The notes under the pieces: model-generated
Database searches by the model: none
Told to the model about the DNA's origin: nothing
Seen by the model: the letters and a program-made list of their open reading frames with translations, nothing else
Program-made: the position numbers and the translations under genes
Part shown: piece after piece, positions 17,880 through 27,951 of the stretch
Layout of the letters: every line of letters begins with the position of its first letter
Position numbering within the stretch: position 1 is the stretch's first letter
Assembly: GCA_017882165.1 (NCBI GenBank)
Contig: JADGPZ010000019.1
Location: 1 to 32,772 of the forward strand
Reading direction: 5' to 3'
From: Candidatus Kapaibacterium sp.
GTDB taxonomy: Bacteria; Bacteroidota; Ignavibacteria; Palsa-1295
DNA: 32,772 nt

Positions 17880-20800
17880 CTATTCCTTGACTAACTTAAT
17901 CGTCCGCACTTCGCCGGTGCCAAGTGTGATGCGAAGATAGTACGTGCCGGAGGTGCAGCGCGAGAAGTCGATGGGGATTTGGTGCGGGCCGGGTTCAAAC
18001 AAACCCTCGCCTGTCTTTTGAAGCGACGGGCAAGGTGTGTTGTACCCCAGAACATCAAACACCTCCACGCGCACATACTCCGCGTCCGTTAGCTCGAAGC
18101 GAAGTGTAGTTGCCTCCTGCAGCGGGTTCTCCGAGACAGAGTACGACGCAACATGCTTCCCAAAATCCCCGCCACTCGGGACCCACGCATACTGGAAGTG
18201 CTTCGCAAGAAGAGTGTCAAGGCCCCAGGTGCTGAGCGGCGGAAGCGTGGTGTCAAGCTTGTAGGCGTTCGTATCATTGTGCCATTGCTCGTATTGAGTG
18301 AGCCGAGTTTGCTTGTATTCCTGCCAAAGAAATGGTGAGTCGCATGACGTATTCCGAATCAACCAGGCATACATTGCGAGGCCGATATTAATGTTGCGCG
18401 ATCTAAATCCTGGAAGTGTATCATCTGGATTCGGAAGGACGCCAGAGATTGCTTCGACACACGAGCAGAAATATTCAGGATCAGTCGTGTTTCGGTAAAG
18501 AACCGACTTTAACCATGATAGGCATGAAGCTTGAATCGGTGAATTGACCGCTCCGCCAAGGGCATATACGTCACCAATGATTCTATTGAAAGCAATAGAC
18601 GAGTTTGGGAAATCGTTTGGGCAGCTTTCAATAAATCGCCTGAACGTATCATAGGATTGCTGCCACAGGCGGTCATCCCGGAATTGATTTGCGCTATTCC
18701 ACAATTGGAGGCAGGAGTCCGATTCTTCGATACTCAGAGGCTTTGACGATGTTGACGCCACAACCTGAGGTAGGCCCGCGCCACATTCAACTTGCCACCA
18801 CCAAGACGGCTTGCCGATTTGCGAAGAACGGTATGCGCCGGTCGCGGAATAAGAAATGCTTGCTGCATTTGTGATCGTACCGCCGCCGCCGGACCAGTCA
18901 CAATTCGGACTGCAGGTGATTGTGCCAGAGCCAGGGTTAACGCCTGTTCCCCAGAAGTTATGATCGATATTACCAAGAGCCACCTTCGTTGTGGTAGGAG
19001 GCCCAGCAATGTTAGGGACGATAGACCCGCTCGATGTGACCATGAAGTTATTCTCGCCGTAGTTAGACCATCCCATTCCCTTATTACCCACATCAACCTT
19101 AGAGCTATTGTCCACAATTGCGATCAGAATGGCAGCTTCATTATTCGTTGGATCGGAAGTAGGCCCTGAAGGGCCAGAAAGAGTGTTATAAGCAGCATAA
19201 TTACTACTGCCGCCATGAACGCCCGAAAGATCGACCTCGTCGTTAGTGCCATGCAGGCGTAATGCTGAATACTTATTCCCCGTTATGTCATTCCCGAATA
19301 ATTTTGGATTGTCATCCTTAAGAGAGAAGTATCCATTGTCACAATTTGTAATAGTATTTAGTTTGACGTATCCTGCGCTGGACCATGTGTATATGCCAGC
19401 ACCATACTCGAATGATGGGGAATACAATGTCTGAATGTTGCTAATCGTGTTGCCACAGATCAAGGAATACGTCGTGGGTGAGGTGTGCAGGATGCTTGGA
19501 ATTACATAAATTCCATTAAAGTAGCCATTGTCAGAGATAATATTGTCGAGTACAAAAGCTGTTGAGTTTTCGAGACCAATCGCTGAGGACCATCCATCCT
19601 CATCATGCACCGTGGAGTAAGTGTTGCTCGTTGACTGGAATTTGTTAGCATATATCGTAACAGAGCCGTAAGGGTTCGTTGCTGCGTACCCGAGACCATT
19701 GAGGTCACGAATATAGATACCAAAAACCGGGCTATCTTCACCCCATTCGCCAGGAATGGGGGGACTGCCAGCATTGGTAGCAAATGTACCAAAGACGTTT
19801 CCACTGATGGTAACGTTGCCATACCCATTCGGGTAGTCTGGAGCCTGATCGCTTTCGGCCAAAATAACATAGGCCCTGAGATCGTTAAACGACATATTCT
19901 GAACGGTGTAATTCCTACCGGTAGCATTTGGATCGATCAGATGAATCTCGATCGCATCAGCAAGCCCTCCGCTAAACGTCATGTCACCACCGTCACCATC
20001 GTCAACGTTCGTGGCAGTAGGATCGAAGTTGCCTAACCTCAGTTCACTAGTGCCAGTTGGATTCGCGTTGAAAAAACTAAACTTCTCTGCGTCGAATTGC
20101 AGATGGGTCGCATCGTCTGTGTGGTCGGTTGCATCCCAGACCTGACCGGCGTAGAGAATGATGTCTTGAGCGTTGTTATCAATGTGCCCCCGCATACAGC
20201 CACCAGAACTCCAATCAATTGAACCTGCCACCGTTGAACGCTGCAAAGTAGTTTTGCCGTCCAGCGTTAAGCTTCCGGTCATTTTGATTGTACTATTGAT
20301 CGGGAAGACGCTGTTCTCATTAAGCACGTCGATTCGACCGGACACGCCGGTTCCATCTGGTGCTATCGTGAAAGGTGTCCACTCGCCACAGTAAAAGTTT
20401 GCTCCTCCGTGAACGTTGAGAGTCCCAGGCATATCGACGCCTCCATCTCCTCCGACAGTTTGCCAATGAGTTCCGATCTTGATTGCCCCCCCGCCAGTTT
20501 CCATGGGGTAAATGGTCCATGCTCCCGCATTCAGATCCGAGACAAGACTGCCATTTGTAAAAGGAGAGCCAATGACTGTGGATGCGAGTGTTGTCGGGTC
20601 GTGTACAGCGATTAAGCCATAGTAGTCCCAGGTCCCATTCACTATTACGCCTTGGGTACTTCCTCGATTCGCTCCCAGAAAATTGAAATAGAAATATGGA
20701 ATGTCCGTGAGGTGCCCCGATACAGAGCCATCGGCAACTAACTCAGTGGCACCACCGACGTTGAGCTTCACATTCTCTCCTCGGAAGTCAAGCATGCCGA

Positions 20801-22658
20801 CGTAGTTGTCAATCAGTGCTAAAGTGGGTGTCGGCGTGTTGTGGTCCCCGTAGGTTCGGGGCTGCCAAAGGCCGCTGTTTGGAACATATGGAGCTGTAAT
20901 CGAGAATCCGTAGTTCGGATCGGTCCAGATCGCCATCGTCCGATTTTGAAGGATTGTCGCTCCGGCGGTTCCGCCATGACCCGAACCGTCGCTGACCGTG
21001 CAAATATCTGTCACGAGCGTATTCTCTTCCACATCTTCATCAAACGCGCGACTTGTGTCGCGGGCATAGTAGTGCGTCCCTCCTGGCGCGGCGGCATCAC
21101 GCCAATGGACGTGAATGCCCATTTGGTTGACTGCGGCGACGTAACTGTAAGGATCGGCCAGCACCGAGCCACCTGACTGGTTCAGCACCAGTCGTGTGTC
21201 CGTGGAAGTAACAGGATTTGCCGCCCCGTTATCTCGGCCCTCGACGATGATGAGCGGGTTCTTGCTCATCGACGATGTAGCATTGAGTTGATAGAGGCAG
21301 TGAAACTGATCAGTCAGCGAGCCGACATCGTGGCGCTCTGTAAAATCGTATGGGTTTGCAAACGCCGTGATGAACTTATCGACGACGGTCAGCGGTCCTC
21401 CGGTAACGAGAGTTGGGTGGATCGTCATCAGCGTGCCATCGACATAAGCCGCCGGTGAAGCCCCAGACGTTGCTGGCCGATAAAATACGAGCGAGGTATT
21501 CCCTGTCCCGTCAAGATCGACGATTGCATATAGAGCGACCGTCGGTAACACGCTGGGTGCGCTGCTGACGAGCACGCGCGCATGAAGGGCATGGTCGTAA
21601 CCTACAGTCAAGCCGGTTAAGGGATTGATGTAGGTCAGGGGCAATGGAAACATCGTCCCAAGCCCGCCCGCAGTACACGTAATACGAAAGATATTAGGCG
21701 CGGGAGTATTATTAATCCACGCTGCTTCGAATGCCGGAAGAGTGGTGGTTCGATTGTTGCGCGGATCGCAGGCAACGGTTGGCTTGACACCGGGTCCGAG
21801 ATGCTGTGGCCAACCTCCAACCGGTAGTTGCGTGGTCCGATCAACGACGGTAGCCCAAATCTCACTCGTCGATGTCAAGCACATGTTGGTGTGTGTACAC
21901 CAAACAATGTACAGGTACCGCGCATCGGACGTGATCTGAAATTCGTCCTGATACGCAGGCGTCACTCGCCAGACATCGTGCATGCAGGGAGGTATGGGGC
22001 ATCCGCAAGCACTACTCGTTGGAATGTTGGGAATATACGGGTGGATGCCGGGCCCCCTCACGACGTTCATCGGTGGCGCCGGATTCGAGCAAAACGAGAG
22101 CGAGAGATCTAGATCGCTACTGCTAAATTCGTTGACGATGAAGTTCTGTCCGGTCGCGTCGGGCCACACATAATCAACCGCGCCATCGAGATTTGCGGTT
22201 ACTTCTGCTTCAGTTGGAATGGTGCCTGGGATAGGGCCATCTTGCACGACGCCCGGCGGAATGCAGCCGGGATGCGAAGTCGTGCCATCATACCTGGTTG
22301 AAGGCTTGTAAAGTCCATTTGCAAGTAGGTACCAACCTGCAGGGTACACTGGATTGTTGATCCCCAGTGGCGTAAGGTTATTAGTCATGCCAGAAGTTGA
22401 GCTAAGGGTCCATTGACCATACCCATTGGCTGCAAGGCAATCCATCGAAAGGATTGGCGCATTATCTTCAAGGTTGTACGTCGCACCGTCGGCGACATGT
22501 TGTTGCCGGAAGTGGTACTCGGTGTTCGATTGCCCACTAGCCCCTCCGAGGCAAGCCGCAACGAGCGCGAGCGCGACGATCATGGTGCGAATGGATGCGA
22601 ATCCGCCTCGGCGGATGGCGAGTAGGTTTTCCCCCCGACCGCTATTTCTTTGTGACAT
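17880..22658 (-). CDS. Large (1592 aa) secreted protein, parallel beta-helix-like region, T9SS C-terminal sorting domain
   Basis: N-terminal hydrophobic signal (MIVALALVAACLGGASGQ); helix-like repeats (SGNVFG..., YANKFQS..., LDNIISDNGYFNGIYV, GNTISNIQTL, LNTITNCDNGYFSL, GNDITGNKYSALRL); C-terminus YSVSENPLQEATTLRFELTDAEYVRVEVFDVLGY...CTSGTYYLRITLGTGEVRTIKLVKE. Confidence 0.75.
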   Translation of the reverse strand: MSQRNSGRGENLLAIRRGGFASIRTMIVALALVAACLGGASGQSNTEYHFRQQHVADGATYNLEDNAPILSMDCLAANGYGQWTLSSTSGMTNNLTPLGINNPVYPAGWYLLANGLYKPSTRYDGTTSHPGCIPPGVVQDGPIPGTIPTEAEVTANLDGAVDYVWPDATGQNFIVNEFSSSDLDLSLSFCSNPAPPMNVVRGPGIHPYIPNIPTSSACGCPIPPCMHDVWRVTPAYQDEFQITSDARYLYIVWCTHTNMCLTSTSEIWATVVDRTTQLPVGGWPQHLGPGVKPTVACDPRNNRTTTLPAFEAAWINNTPAPNIFRITCTAGGLGTMFPLPLTYINPLTGLTVGYDHALHARVLVSSAPSVLPTVALYAIVDLDGTGNTSLVFYRPATSGASPAAYVDGTLMTIHPTLVTGGPLTVVDKFITAFANPYDFTERHDVGSLTDQFHCLYQLNATSSMSKNPLIIVEGRDNGAANPVTSTDTRLVLNQSGGSVLADPYSYVAAVNQMGIHVHWRDAAAPGGTHYYARDTSRAFDEDVEENTLVTDICTVSDGSGHGGTAGATILQNRTMAIWTDPNYGFSITAPYVPNSGLWQPRTYGDHNTPTPTLALIDNYVGMLDFRGENVKLNVGGATELVADGSVSGHLTDIPYFYFNFLGANRGSTQGVIVNGTWDYYGLIAVHDPTTLASTVIGSPFTNGSLVSDLNAGAWTIYPMETGGGAIKIGTHWQTVGGDGGVDMPGTLNVHGGANFYCGEWTPFTIAPDGTGVSGRIDVLNENSVFPINSTIKMTGSLTLDGKTTLQRSTVAGSIDWSSGGCMRGHIDNNAQDIILYAGQVWDATDHTDDATHLQFDAEKFSFFNANPTGTSELRLGNFDPTATNVDDGDGGDMTFSGGLADAIEIHLIDPNATGRNYTVQNMSFNDLRAYVILAESDQAPDYPNGYGNVTISGNVFGTFATNAGSPPIPGEWGEDSPVFGIYIRDLNGLGYAATNPYGSVTIYANKFQSTSNTYSTVHDEDGWSSAIGLENSTAFVLDNIISDNGYFNGIYVIPSILHTSPTTYSLICGNTISNIQTLYSPSFEYGAGIYTWSSAGYVKLNTITNCDNGYFSLKDDNPKLFGNDITGNKYSALRLHGTNDEVDLSGVHGGSSNYAAYNTLSGPSGPTSDPTNNEAAILIAIVDNSSKVDVGNKGMGWSNYGENNFMVTSSGSIVPNIAGPPTTTKVALGNIDHNFWGTGVNPGSGTITCSPNCDWSGGGGTITNAASISYSATGAYRSSQIGKPSWWWQVECGAGLPQVVASTSSKPLSIEESDSCLQLWNSANQFRDDRLWQQSYDTFRRFIESCPNDFPNSSIAFNRIIGDVYALGGAVNSPIQASCLSWLKSVLYRNTTDPEYFCSCVEAISGVLPNPDDTLPGFRSRNINIGLAMYAWLIRNTSCDSPFLWQEYKQTRLTQYEQWHNDTNAYKLDTTLPPLSTWGLDTLLAKHFQYAWVPSGGDFGKHVASYSVSENPLQEATTLRFELTDAEYVRVEVFDVLGYNTPCPSLQKTGEGLFEPGPHQIPIDFSRCTSGTYYLRITLGTGEVRTIKLVKE

Positions 22659-23092
22659 GATTCTTTCCTCTCAATTATGAGGCATCGGGCGGAGAGTCGT
22701 GGACTTACGTTCTCGGCAGGTCGTCCGGCGGACCTCGGCTGTTGGCTAACTAACACATCGCGGCTTGCATGACCTATTTCTAAGAGCTACCGCTTGCTAC
22801 AAACATACGACATAATTTTCCTGATGTCAAGGAGTCGCGTAAGAATTCATAAATAATTTTGAACTTTCGGGAACTCTGGTTTTGGGCGTTCATGAATTTG
22901 GTGTTCATGAACTCCAAACAAAAAAACGAAACAGAAAAAATTCGGCATTTCTTTCGTGCGGAAGGTAGGTCTGTCTATACGAATGAGAAAAATGAATTTT
23001 GGACTCAAATCCTAAAATCGCTCAAAAGGCGTTTTCTTGGGCAAAGGCTGGGTGTGTCTCGATTCTGAGCCATATTGGTCATGTTTTCGCAT

Positions 23093-23108
23093 TGGCACGA
23101 AATTAGCT
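23093..23108 (+). promoter_or_regulatory. Sigma-54 (-24/-12) promoter-like element upstream of rpoN
   Basis: TGGCACG AAAT TAGCT against consensus TGGCACG-N4-TTGCW: one mismatch, correct GG-N10-GC spacing. Confidence 0.5.
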
Positions 23109-23227
23109 GAAGCTATCGGGGTACTCCAGGAATTCTAATGGTCTTCCTCACATTTTAGTGTGTAACTGCGGCTCGCCTCTTCCGGTGGCCGCGAGTTTGC
23201 CGGTAGAAGATAGAGAACACAGCGCAC

Positions 23228-24808
23228 ATGCTTCAGCTTCGACAGACGCAATCGCTCCAGCAGCGGCTCACGCCGCAGCAGGTTCAGTATTTGAAGTTGC
23301 TGCAACTCCCGATCCTCTCGCTCGAGCAACGGATCAAGAGTGAGATCGAAGAGAACCCGATGCTCGAAGAAGCGCCGGAAGAAGAGGAAAACGTACAGCA
23401 GGGTCCGACGGAAGAGCAAATTTCCGAGCCGGTCGAGTTCGCCGAAGCGATTGGTGGTTCAGCCGGATCCTCAGCCAGTGATGGGGTTGCCTCCGGTGAA
23501 CGCGACGAGCGGATGCAAGAGGAGCGCGTTCGCGAGCGCGAGGAGTCTTCAAACGATTACTCGTTCGAAGACTTTATGAACGATGACACCGAAGGTTGGA
23601 AGACGCCGACCGCGGGATTATTCGATGAGGACCGCGAGGATTCGCCGCACGCCGCGCAGAAGTCGTTCACCGATGGTCTGTATGAGCAGGTCGCGATGCT
23701 GAACCTGCCGGAAAAATATCTGGCACTCGCGGAAGAGATTATCGGCTCGATCGATGAGGACGGGTACCTCCGCGTCCCACTCGAACAGGTTGCCAACGAT
23801 GCCGCCATTTCCAATGGCTATGAGTACACCGTCGCGGAGTCTGAGGCCGTTCTCCGGAAGATTCAGAAACTCGATCCCGTTGGTGTCGCGTCGCGGGATC
23901 TGCGCGAGTGCCTCGCCGTGCAGCTCGATGTGATGCAAAATCATAGTCCGGTTCGGGACGTCGCGAAGCGGATCGTACACGATCGTTTTGACGATTTCGT
24001 CAACAAGCGATTTGCATCGCTCTCGCGACATCTTGGGATGGACGTGTCCCAACTGAAGCCTGCGATCGAGCTGATCCAGCACCTGAATCCAAAACCGGGC
24101 GCGCCGACCGGGGAGCTTTCCGAAAGCACGAAGTACATCACGGCAGATTTCTACATTGAGAAGATGCCGGACGGGAAGGATTTTGGTATTACGCTGAACG
24201 AGCGCGGTGTGCCTCCGCTTCGAGTGAACGCGGCCTACAAGGATCTGGTCCGCAAGCAGGCACCCGAGCATGGTCAGCCGCTCAATGCCGAAGCGAAGGA
24301 CTTCATCAAGAAGAAATTTGAAGCCGCGAAGTTCTTCATCATGGCGATCTACCAGCGACGCCAAACGATGATGCGCGTGATGCACTCGATCGTCACCCAT
24401 CAGCGTGTATTTTTCGAGAAGGGTGAGAAGTTCTTGAAGCCGCTCATCTACAAGACCATCGCGGAAGACATCGGCATGGACATTTCGACGATCTGCCGTG
24501 TCGTCAACGGCAAGTATTGTCAGACGGATTTCGGAGTCTTCGAGCTAAAATACTTCTTCTCGGAGGCGATCCCCACGCACATCGTTGAAGGAGGCGAGAA
24601 CATCGAAGGTGAAGCCGTCGCAAATAAAGTGGTCAAGTCGCGCATAGAAGACATCATCGATGCCGAGGACGGCGGTGAGCCTCTCTCGGACGAAAAGATC
24701 GTACACATGCTTAACTCCGAGGGCTTCGATGTTGCTCGCCGCACGGTCGCAAAATACCGCGAGCAGCGGAATATCCCGGTGGCGCGTTTGAGGAAGAAGC
24801 TGATGTAG
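23228..24808 (+). CDS. rpoN: RNA polymerase sigma-54 factor
   Basis: N-terminal Gln-rich activator-interacting region (LRQTQSLQQRLTPQQVQYLKLLQLPILSLEQRIKSEIEENPMLEE) and RpoN box ARRTVAKYREQRNIPVARLRKK. Confidence 0.95.
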   Translation: MLQLRQTQSLQQRLTPQQVQYLKLLQLPILSLEQRIKSEIEENPMLEEAPEEEENVQQGPTEEQISEPVEFAEAIGGSAGSSASDGVASGERDERMQEERVREREESSNDYSFEDFMNDDTEGWKTPTAGLFDEDREDSPHAAQKSFTDGLYEQVAMLNLPEKYLALAEEIIGSIDEDGYLRVPLEQVANDAAISNGYEYTVAESEAVLRKIQKLDPVGVASRDLRECLAVQLDVMQNHSPVRDVAKRIVHDRFDDFVNKRFASLSRHLGMDVSQLKPAIELIQHLNPKPGAPTGELSESTKYITADFYIEKMPDGKDFGITLNERGVPPLRVNAAYKDLVRKQAPEHGQPLNAEAKDFIKKKFEAAKFFIMAIYQRRQTMMRVMHSIVTHQRVFFEKGEKFLKPLIYKTIAEDIGMDISTICRVVNGKYCQTDFGVFELKYFFSEAIPTHIVEGGENIEGEAVANKVVKSRIEDIIDAEDGGEPLSDEKIVHMLNSEGFDVARRTVAKYREQRNIPVARLRKKLM

Positions 24809-24829
24809 CTCCGCGACCCTGAGCGTGCG

Positions 24830-25213
24830 CTACGGTTTCGTTTGGGAGCGTTTGGCTGCCCACCACACAAGAATATTCAGCAACCCCAGCAGTAGAAATA
24901 GATCCAAAAACCCGAACAGCCGCAAGGGGACATTGTGCATGATCTCGTCGCCGCGAAACGCAAAATACCCCGCGACGAGCATCACGCCACCCTGAGCGGG
25001 CCATTTCCAGGAAACGGGAATTCCAACAATCATAACGAGCATGTAGAAGGAGACAACCTGCTCGTGGAGGGTCAGCAGAAGCGGATTCGGGTAGCCCTCG
25101 CCAATTGCGATTGTGATAATTCCAAATAGGGGCGCGCCTCTCAGGATCTCGCAATGTAACTTTTGTCGCACTTCGTGTGTCAATAGAGATGTCGCCAATA
25201 GCACAAGTCTCAA
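24830..25213 (-). CDS. Small hydrophobic membrane protein (about 3 TM segments; DUF7670-like)
   Basis: Hydrophobic segments FGIITIAIGEG..., FYMLVMIVGIPVSW, LRLFGFLDLFLLLGLLNILVWW. Start codon uncertain. Confidence 0.5.
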   Translation of the reverse strand: MRLVLLATSLLTHEVRQKLHCEILRGAPLFGIITIAIGEGYPNPLLLTLHEQVVSFYMLVMIVGIPVSWKWPAQGGVMLVAGYFAFRGDEIMHNVPLRLFGFLDLFLLLGLLNILVWWAAKRSQTKP

Positions 25214-25264
25214 ATGTGCCGTTGAGCCTTACGTCGTCTTTTTCACACCAAACTGGAGGATCGC

Positions 25265-25888
25265 ATGATTCGAACTTGTCTTATTTCTTTATTCACGCTG
25301 CTGGCGGTGGCTAGCACTTCCACCGCCAAGACCTGGACGATCAATTTTGGCGTCGGGGGCAATACCTATTCCCCTGCGTCGCTCTCGGTAAACGTGGGAG
25401 ATGTCATCGAGTGGACGGGCAATTTTGATTTTCATCCGTTGCAGTCAACCACTGTTCCCTCGGGTGCTGCAACGTTTCAAAAGCTCAGCGGAGGTGTGGC
25501 GACATTCAGTTACACCGTAACGGTTGCCGGCAGTTATAGCTATCAATGTAACAATCACGTTCAATTTGGCATGACGGGTAGCTTTACCGCGGCCTCCGGC
25601 GCGGGTGTGGAGACTCCCGCCGAGACCATGCTGACGATGGATCCAATCTATCCGAATCCTGCAAACATGGAGGCGATGGTCCACTTCGCACTCGAGCAGC
25701 CCGCTCATGTGCGGCTACTGGTTTACGACGCGACCGGCAAACTCACACTGAAAGCCGCCGATCAGGAAATGGAGTCCGGTTTTCACATGCTCACAATCGA
25801 CACGAAGCAACTCGCTTCGGGTAGTTATCAATATGTCTTGCAAGCTGGCGATGCGGTGCTTCGGCGCGAGATGATCGTTGTAAAGTAG
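25265..25888 (+). CDS. Secreted cupredoxin (plastocyanin/azurin-like) with T9SS C-terminal sorting domain
   Basis: Signal peptide; GDVIEWTGNFDFHPLQS...YSYQCNNHVQFGMTGSF contains His/Cys/His/Met type-1 copper ligands; C-terminus IYPNPANMEAMVHFALEQPAHVRLLVYDATGKL...GSYQYVLQAGDAVLRREMIVVK. Confidence 0.85.
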   Translation: MIRTCLISLFTLLAVASTSTAKTWTINFGVGGNTYSPASLSVNVGDVIEWTGNFDFHPLQSTTVPSGAATFQKLSGGVATFSYTVTVAGSYSYQCNNHVQFGMTGSFTAASGAGVETPAETMLTMDPIYPNPANMEAMVHFALEQPAHVRLLVYDATGKLTLKAADQEMESGFHMLTIDTKQLASGSYQYVLQAGDAVLRREMIVVK

Positions 25889-25889
25889 G

Positions 25890-27851
25890 CTATTCCTTGT
25901 ACTCGATGATGATAAATTCGATACGCCGGTTTATCTCGCGGCCGACGTCGGTCGAGTTCGTTGTGATGGGCCGCGTCTGGCCATAGCCGTTTGTTTCCAT
26001 TCGTGATGACGGGATGCCATGCTCGACCAACCAACTCTTGACTGATGTGGCGCGCGCGACAGAGAGGCGCTGGTTTTGCACCGAATCGCCTGTGTTATCC
26101 GTGTGACCCTGAATCGAAATGCGCACGGTCGGATACTTCGTCAGCAGCCCCTGCAACTGATTGAGTGCAGGGAACGACTGATCAAGCAACGCGGCCTTGC
26201 CGGTCTCGAACTCAACACGCGGTAAGTCGATACGCTGCCCAATCTTGAATGCCACGAGCGGGCAGCCATTGTTCTCCTTCGGTCCCGGTTCGAGTGGGCA
26301 GGCATCCTCGTTATCGGGAATACCATCGCCATCCGTATCTTTATTCAGCGGGTTCGTATGCAAAACTTTGACTTCATTCCCATCCGTTAGTCCATCGCCG
26401 TCGGTGTCTGGCAAGAGCGGATTGGTGTGATAGGTCAGGACTTCTTCGCCATCGGTCAGCCCATCGCCATCGGTATCGGGCTTCGTTGGATCGGTGTGAT
26501 ACTTCTGGACCTCATCGCCATCGGTCAGGCCGTCGCCATCGGTATCGCGCAGGAGTGGATCGGTATGGTACTTCAGGATTTCTTCGCCGTCTGTCAGGCC
26601 GTCACCGTCCGTATCAGCCAGTCGTGGATTCGTGTGGTACTTGTGGACCTCATCGCCATCGTTTAGCCCATCGCCATCGGTGTCCGGATTGAGAGGATTG
26701 GTGCCATAGATGCGCACTTCATCACCATCTGAAAGTCCATCGCCATCGGTATCTGGATTGTTCGGATCGGTGTGATAGATCATGATCTCTTCGAGATCGG
26801 TCAGGCCATCACCATCGGAATCGGCAAGTTGATTGAGAATGGCGTCGCCATACTCGAAGAAGCCGCTCTCTTTTCCGAGCGAGATCGCATAGCGCATCGA
26901 AAGGAATGCCTCGGGCCGGTGCGGGCCGCGTGAAGAGCGTGGAAAGATATGTTCCAAACGGAGCAGACCTGTTTCAATATCCAGATGCCGCAAATTGCGG
27001 AGCACGATGCCAATGTTGACATCATCGCCGGCGATGTCGAGTTGCGCGATCAGATTGCGAAGGCGATAGCGGATCAGCGCGAGTGGGTTGAAGCCGGGAA
27101 AACCTTTGTCGGTGTAGACGTTGTAGTTGCTGAAGAAATTCAAGTACCGCGAGATCGGTCCAGATCCCGAATATTTGCCGGAGCCAAGACCAATGCCAAC
27201 ACTAAAGCCATTCCGCGTCGAGTATCGCACTTCGCCGCCTGAGCCCGGAAGGATGGGACCGGTGACGACATCTTCGCGCATGTCTTCCGCTGATGCCTCG
27301 CGCAGGAAGTGGGCGTAGTCGCTGGTGTCGAGATTGTGTCCCAGCCAATAGGTCAGCAAGAAGGAAAGCGAATTTCGGTCAGGATAACGGCTTTTGTCGC
27401 TCTGGCCGTTGCCGAGGTATTCGTTCGCATCGCTTTTTGCAAACAGATTCTCGGCGCGGAAGGAAAAGGCGAGCCGGTTCGAATCGCCACCGACGCCGAA
27501 GCGCTCGATCTGAAACTGCGGATTCCACACGACGAATGGAAGGATGGAGGTCGGAAACTTGTAGGCCATGAATCCAACGCGGAATTGTCCGTACTCGATC
27601 GAAGCGTATTGATTGAAGTTGATCTGCTTCGCTGTGACGGCTGCGGTGGAGTGGGTAAACTCATCCCACTGCGAATTCGGCGGCGTGGATGATCCCCACC
27701 CGATGATGAGACGGTAATCGGTAAAGCGCTCGAACGGCGAGCGGAGCGCAAGAAATTGCGCGCGCGCAGGCTGATCGCACACAATGAGCGCGGCAAACTG
27801 CGACGCCAGGAGCGCCGCCAAAAATCCGATTGACAAAAATCGGGACTGCAT
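25890..27851 (-). CDS. OmpA-family outer-membrane protein with thrombospondin type-3 repeats
   Basis: Eight D-x-DGDGL motifs followed by OmpA domain ([36 protein letters not shown]...[10 protein letters not shown]). Confidence 0.88.
   Translation of the reverse strand: MQSRFLSIGFLAALLASQFAALIVCDQPARAQFLALRSPFERFTDYRLIIGWGSSTPPNSQWDEFTHSTAAVTAKQINFNQYASIEYGQFRVGFMAYKFPTSILPFVVWNPQFQIERFGVGGDSNRLAFSFRAENLFAKSDANEYLGNGQSDKSRYPDRNSLSFLLTYWLGHNLDTSDYAHFLREASAEDMREDVVTGPILPGSGGEVRYSTRNGFSVGIGLGSGKYSGSGPISRYLNFFSNYNVYTDKGFPGFNPLALIRYRLRNLIAQLDIAGDDVNIGIVLRNLRHLDIETGLLRLEHIFPRSSRGPHRPEAFLSMRYAISLGKESGFFEYGDAILNQLADSDGDGLTDLEEIMIYHTDPNNPDTDGDGLSDGDEVRIYGTNPLNPDTDGDGLNDGDEVHKYHTNPRLADTDGDGLTDGEEILKYHTDPLLRDTDGDGLTDGDEVQKYHTDPTKPDTDGDGLTDGEEVLTYHTNPLLPDTDGDGLTDGNEVKVLHTNPLNKDTDGDGIPDNEDACPLEPGPKENNGCPLVAFKIGQRIDLPRVEFETGKAALLDQSFPALNQLQGLLTKYPTVRISIQGHTDNTGDSVQNQRLSVARATSVKSWLVEHGIPSSRMETNGYGQTRPITTNSTDVGREINRRIEFIIIEYKE
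26282..26825 (-). repeat. In-gene TSP3 calcium-binding repeat array, approximately 69-bp period
   Basis: [23 protein letters not shown]-type 23-aa units repeated in the translation. Confidence 0.85.
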
Positions 27852-27951
27852 GATGGCAAACTAAGCGAGCCCTAACAAGCTCGCCTCTATAAGCCACGAG
27901 CGGGGGAAATTCGTTTCACTCGGCACCGCAAATGTGCCGTTTCTGTAGTCC

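Noticed and set aside
22859-23068. 69-aa ORF in the rpoN upstream region
   Set aside because: Short, AT-rich, no family resemblance; it contains the hairpin, so the region is better treated as intergenic.
27865-27884. GCGAGC...GCTCGC palindrome upstream of the OmpA gene
   Set aside because: Only a 6-bp stem; too short to call as a repeat family member or regulatory element.
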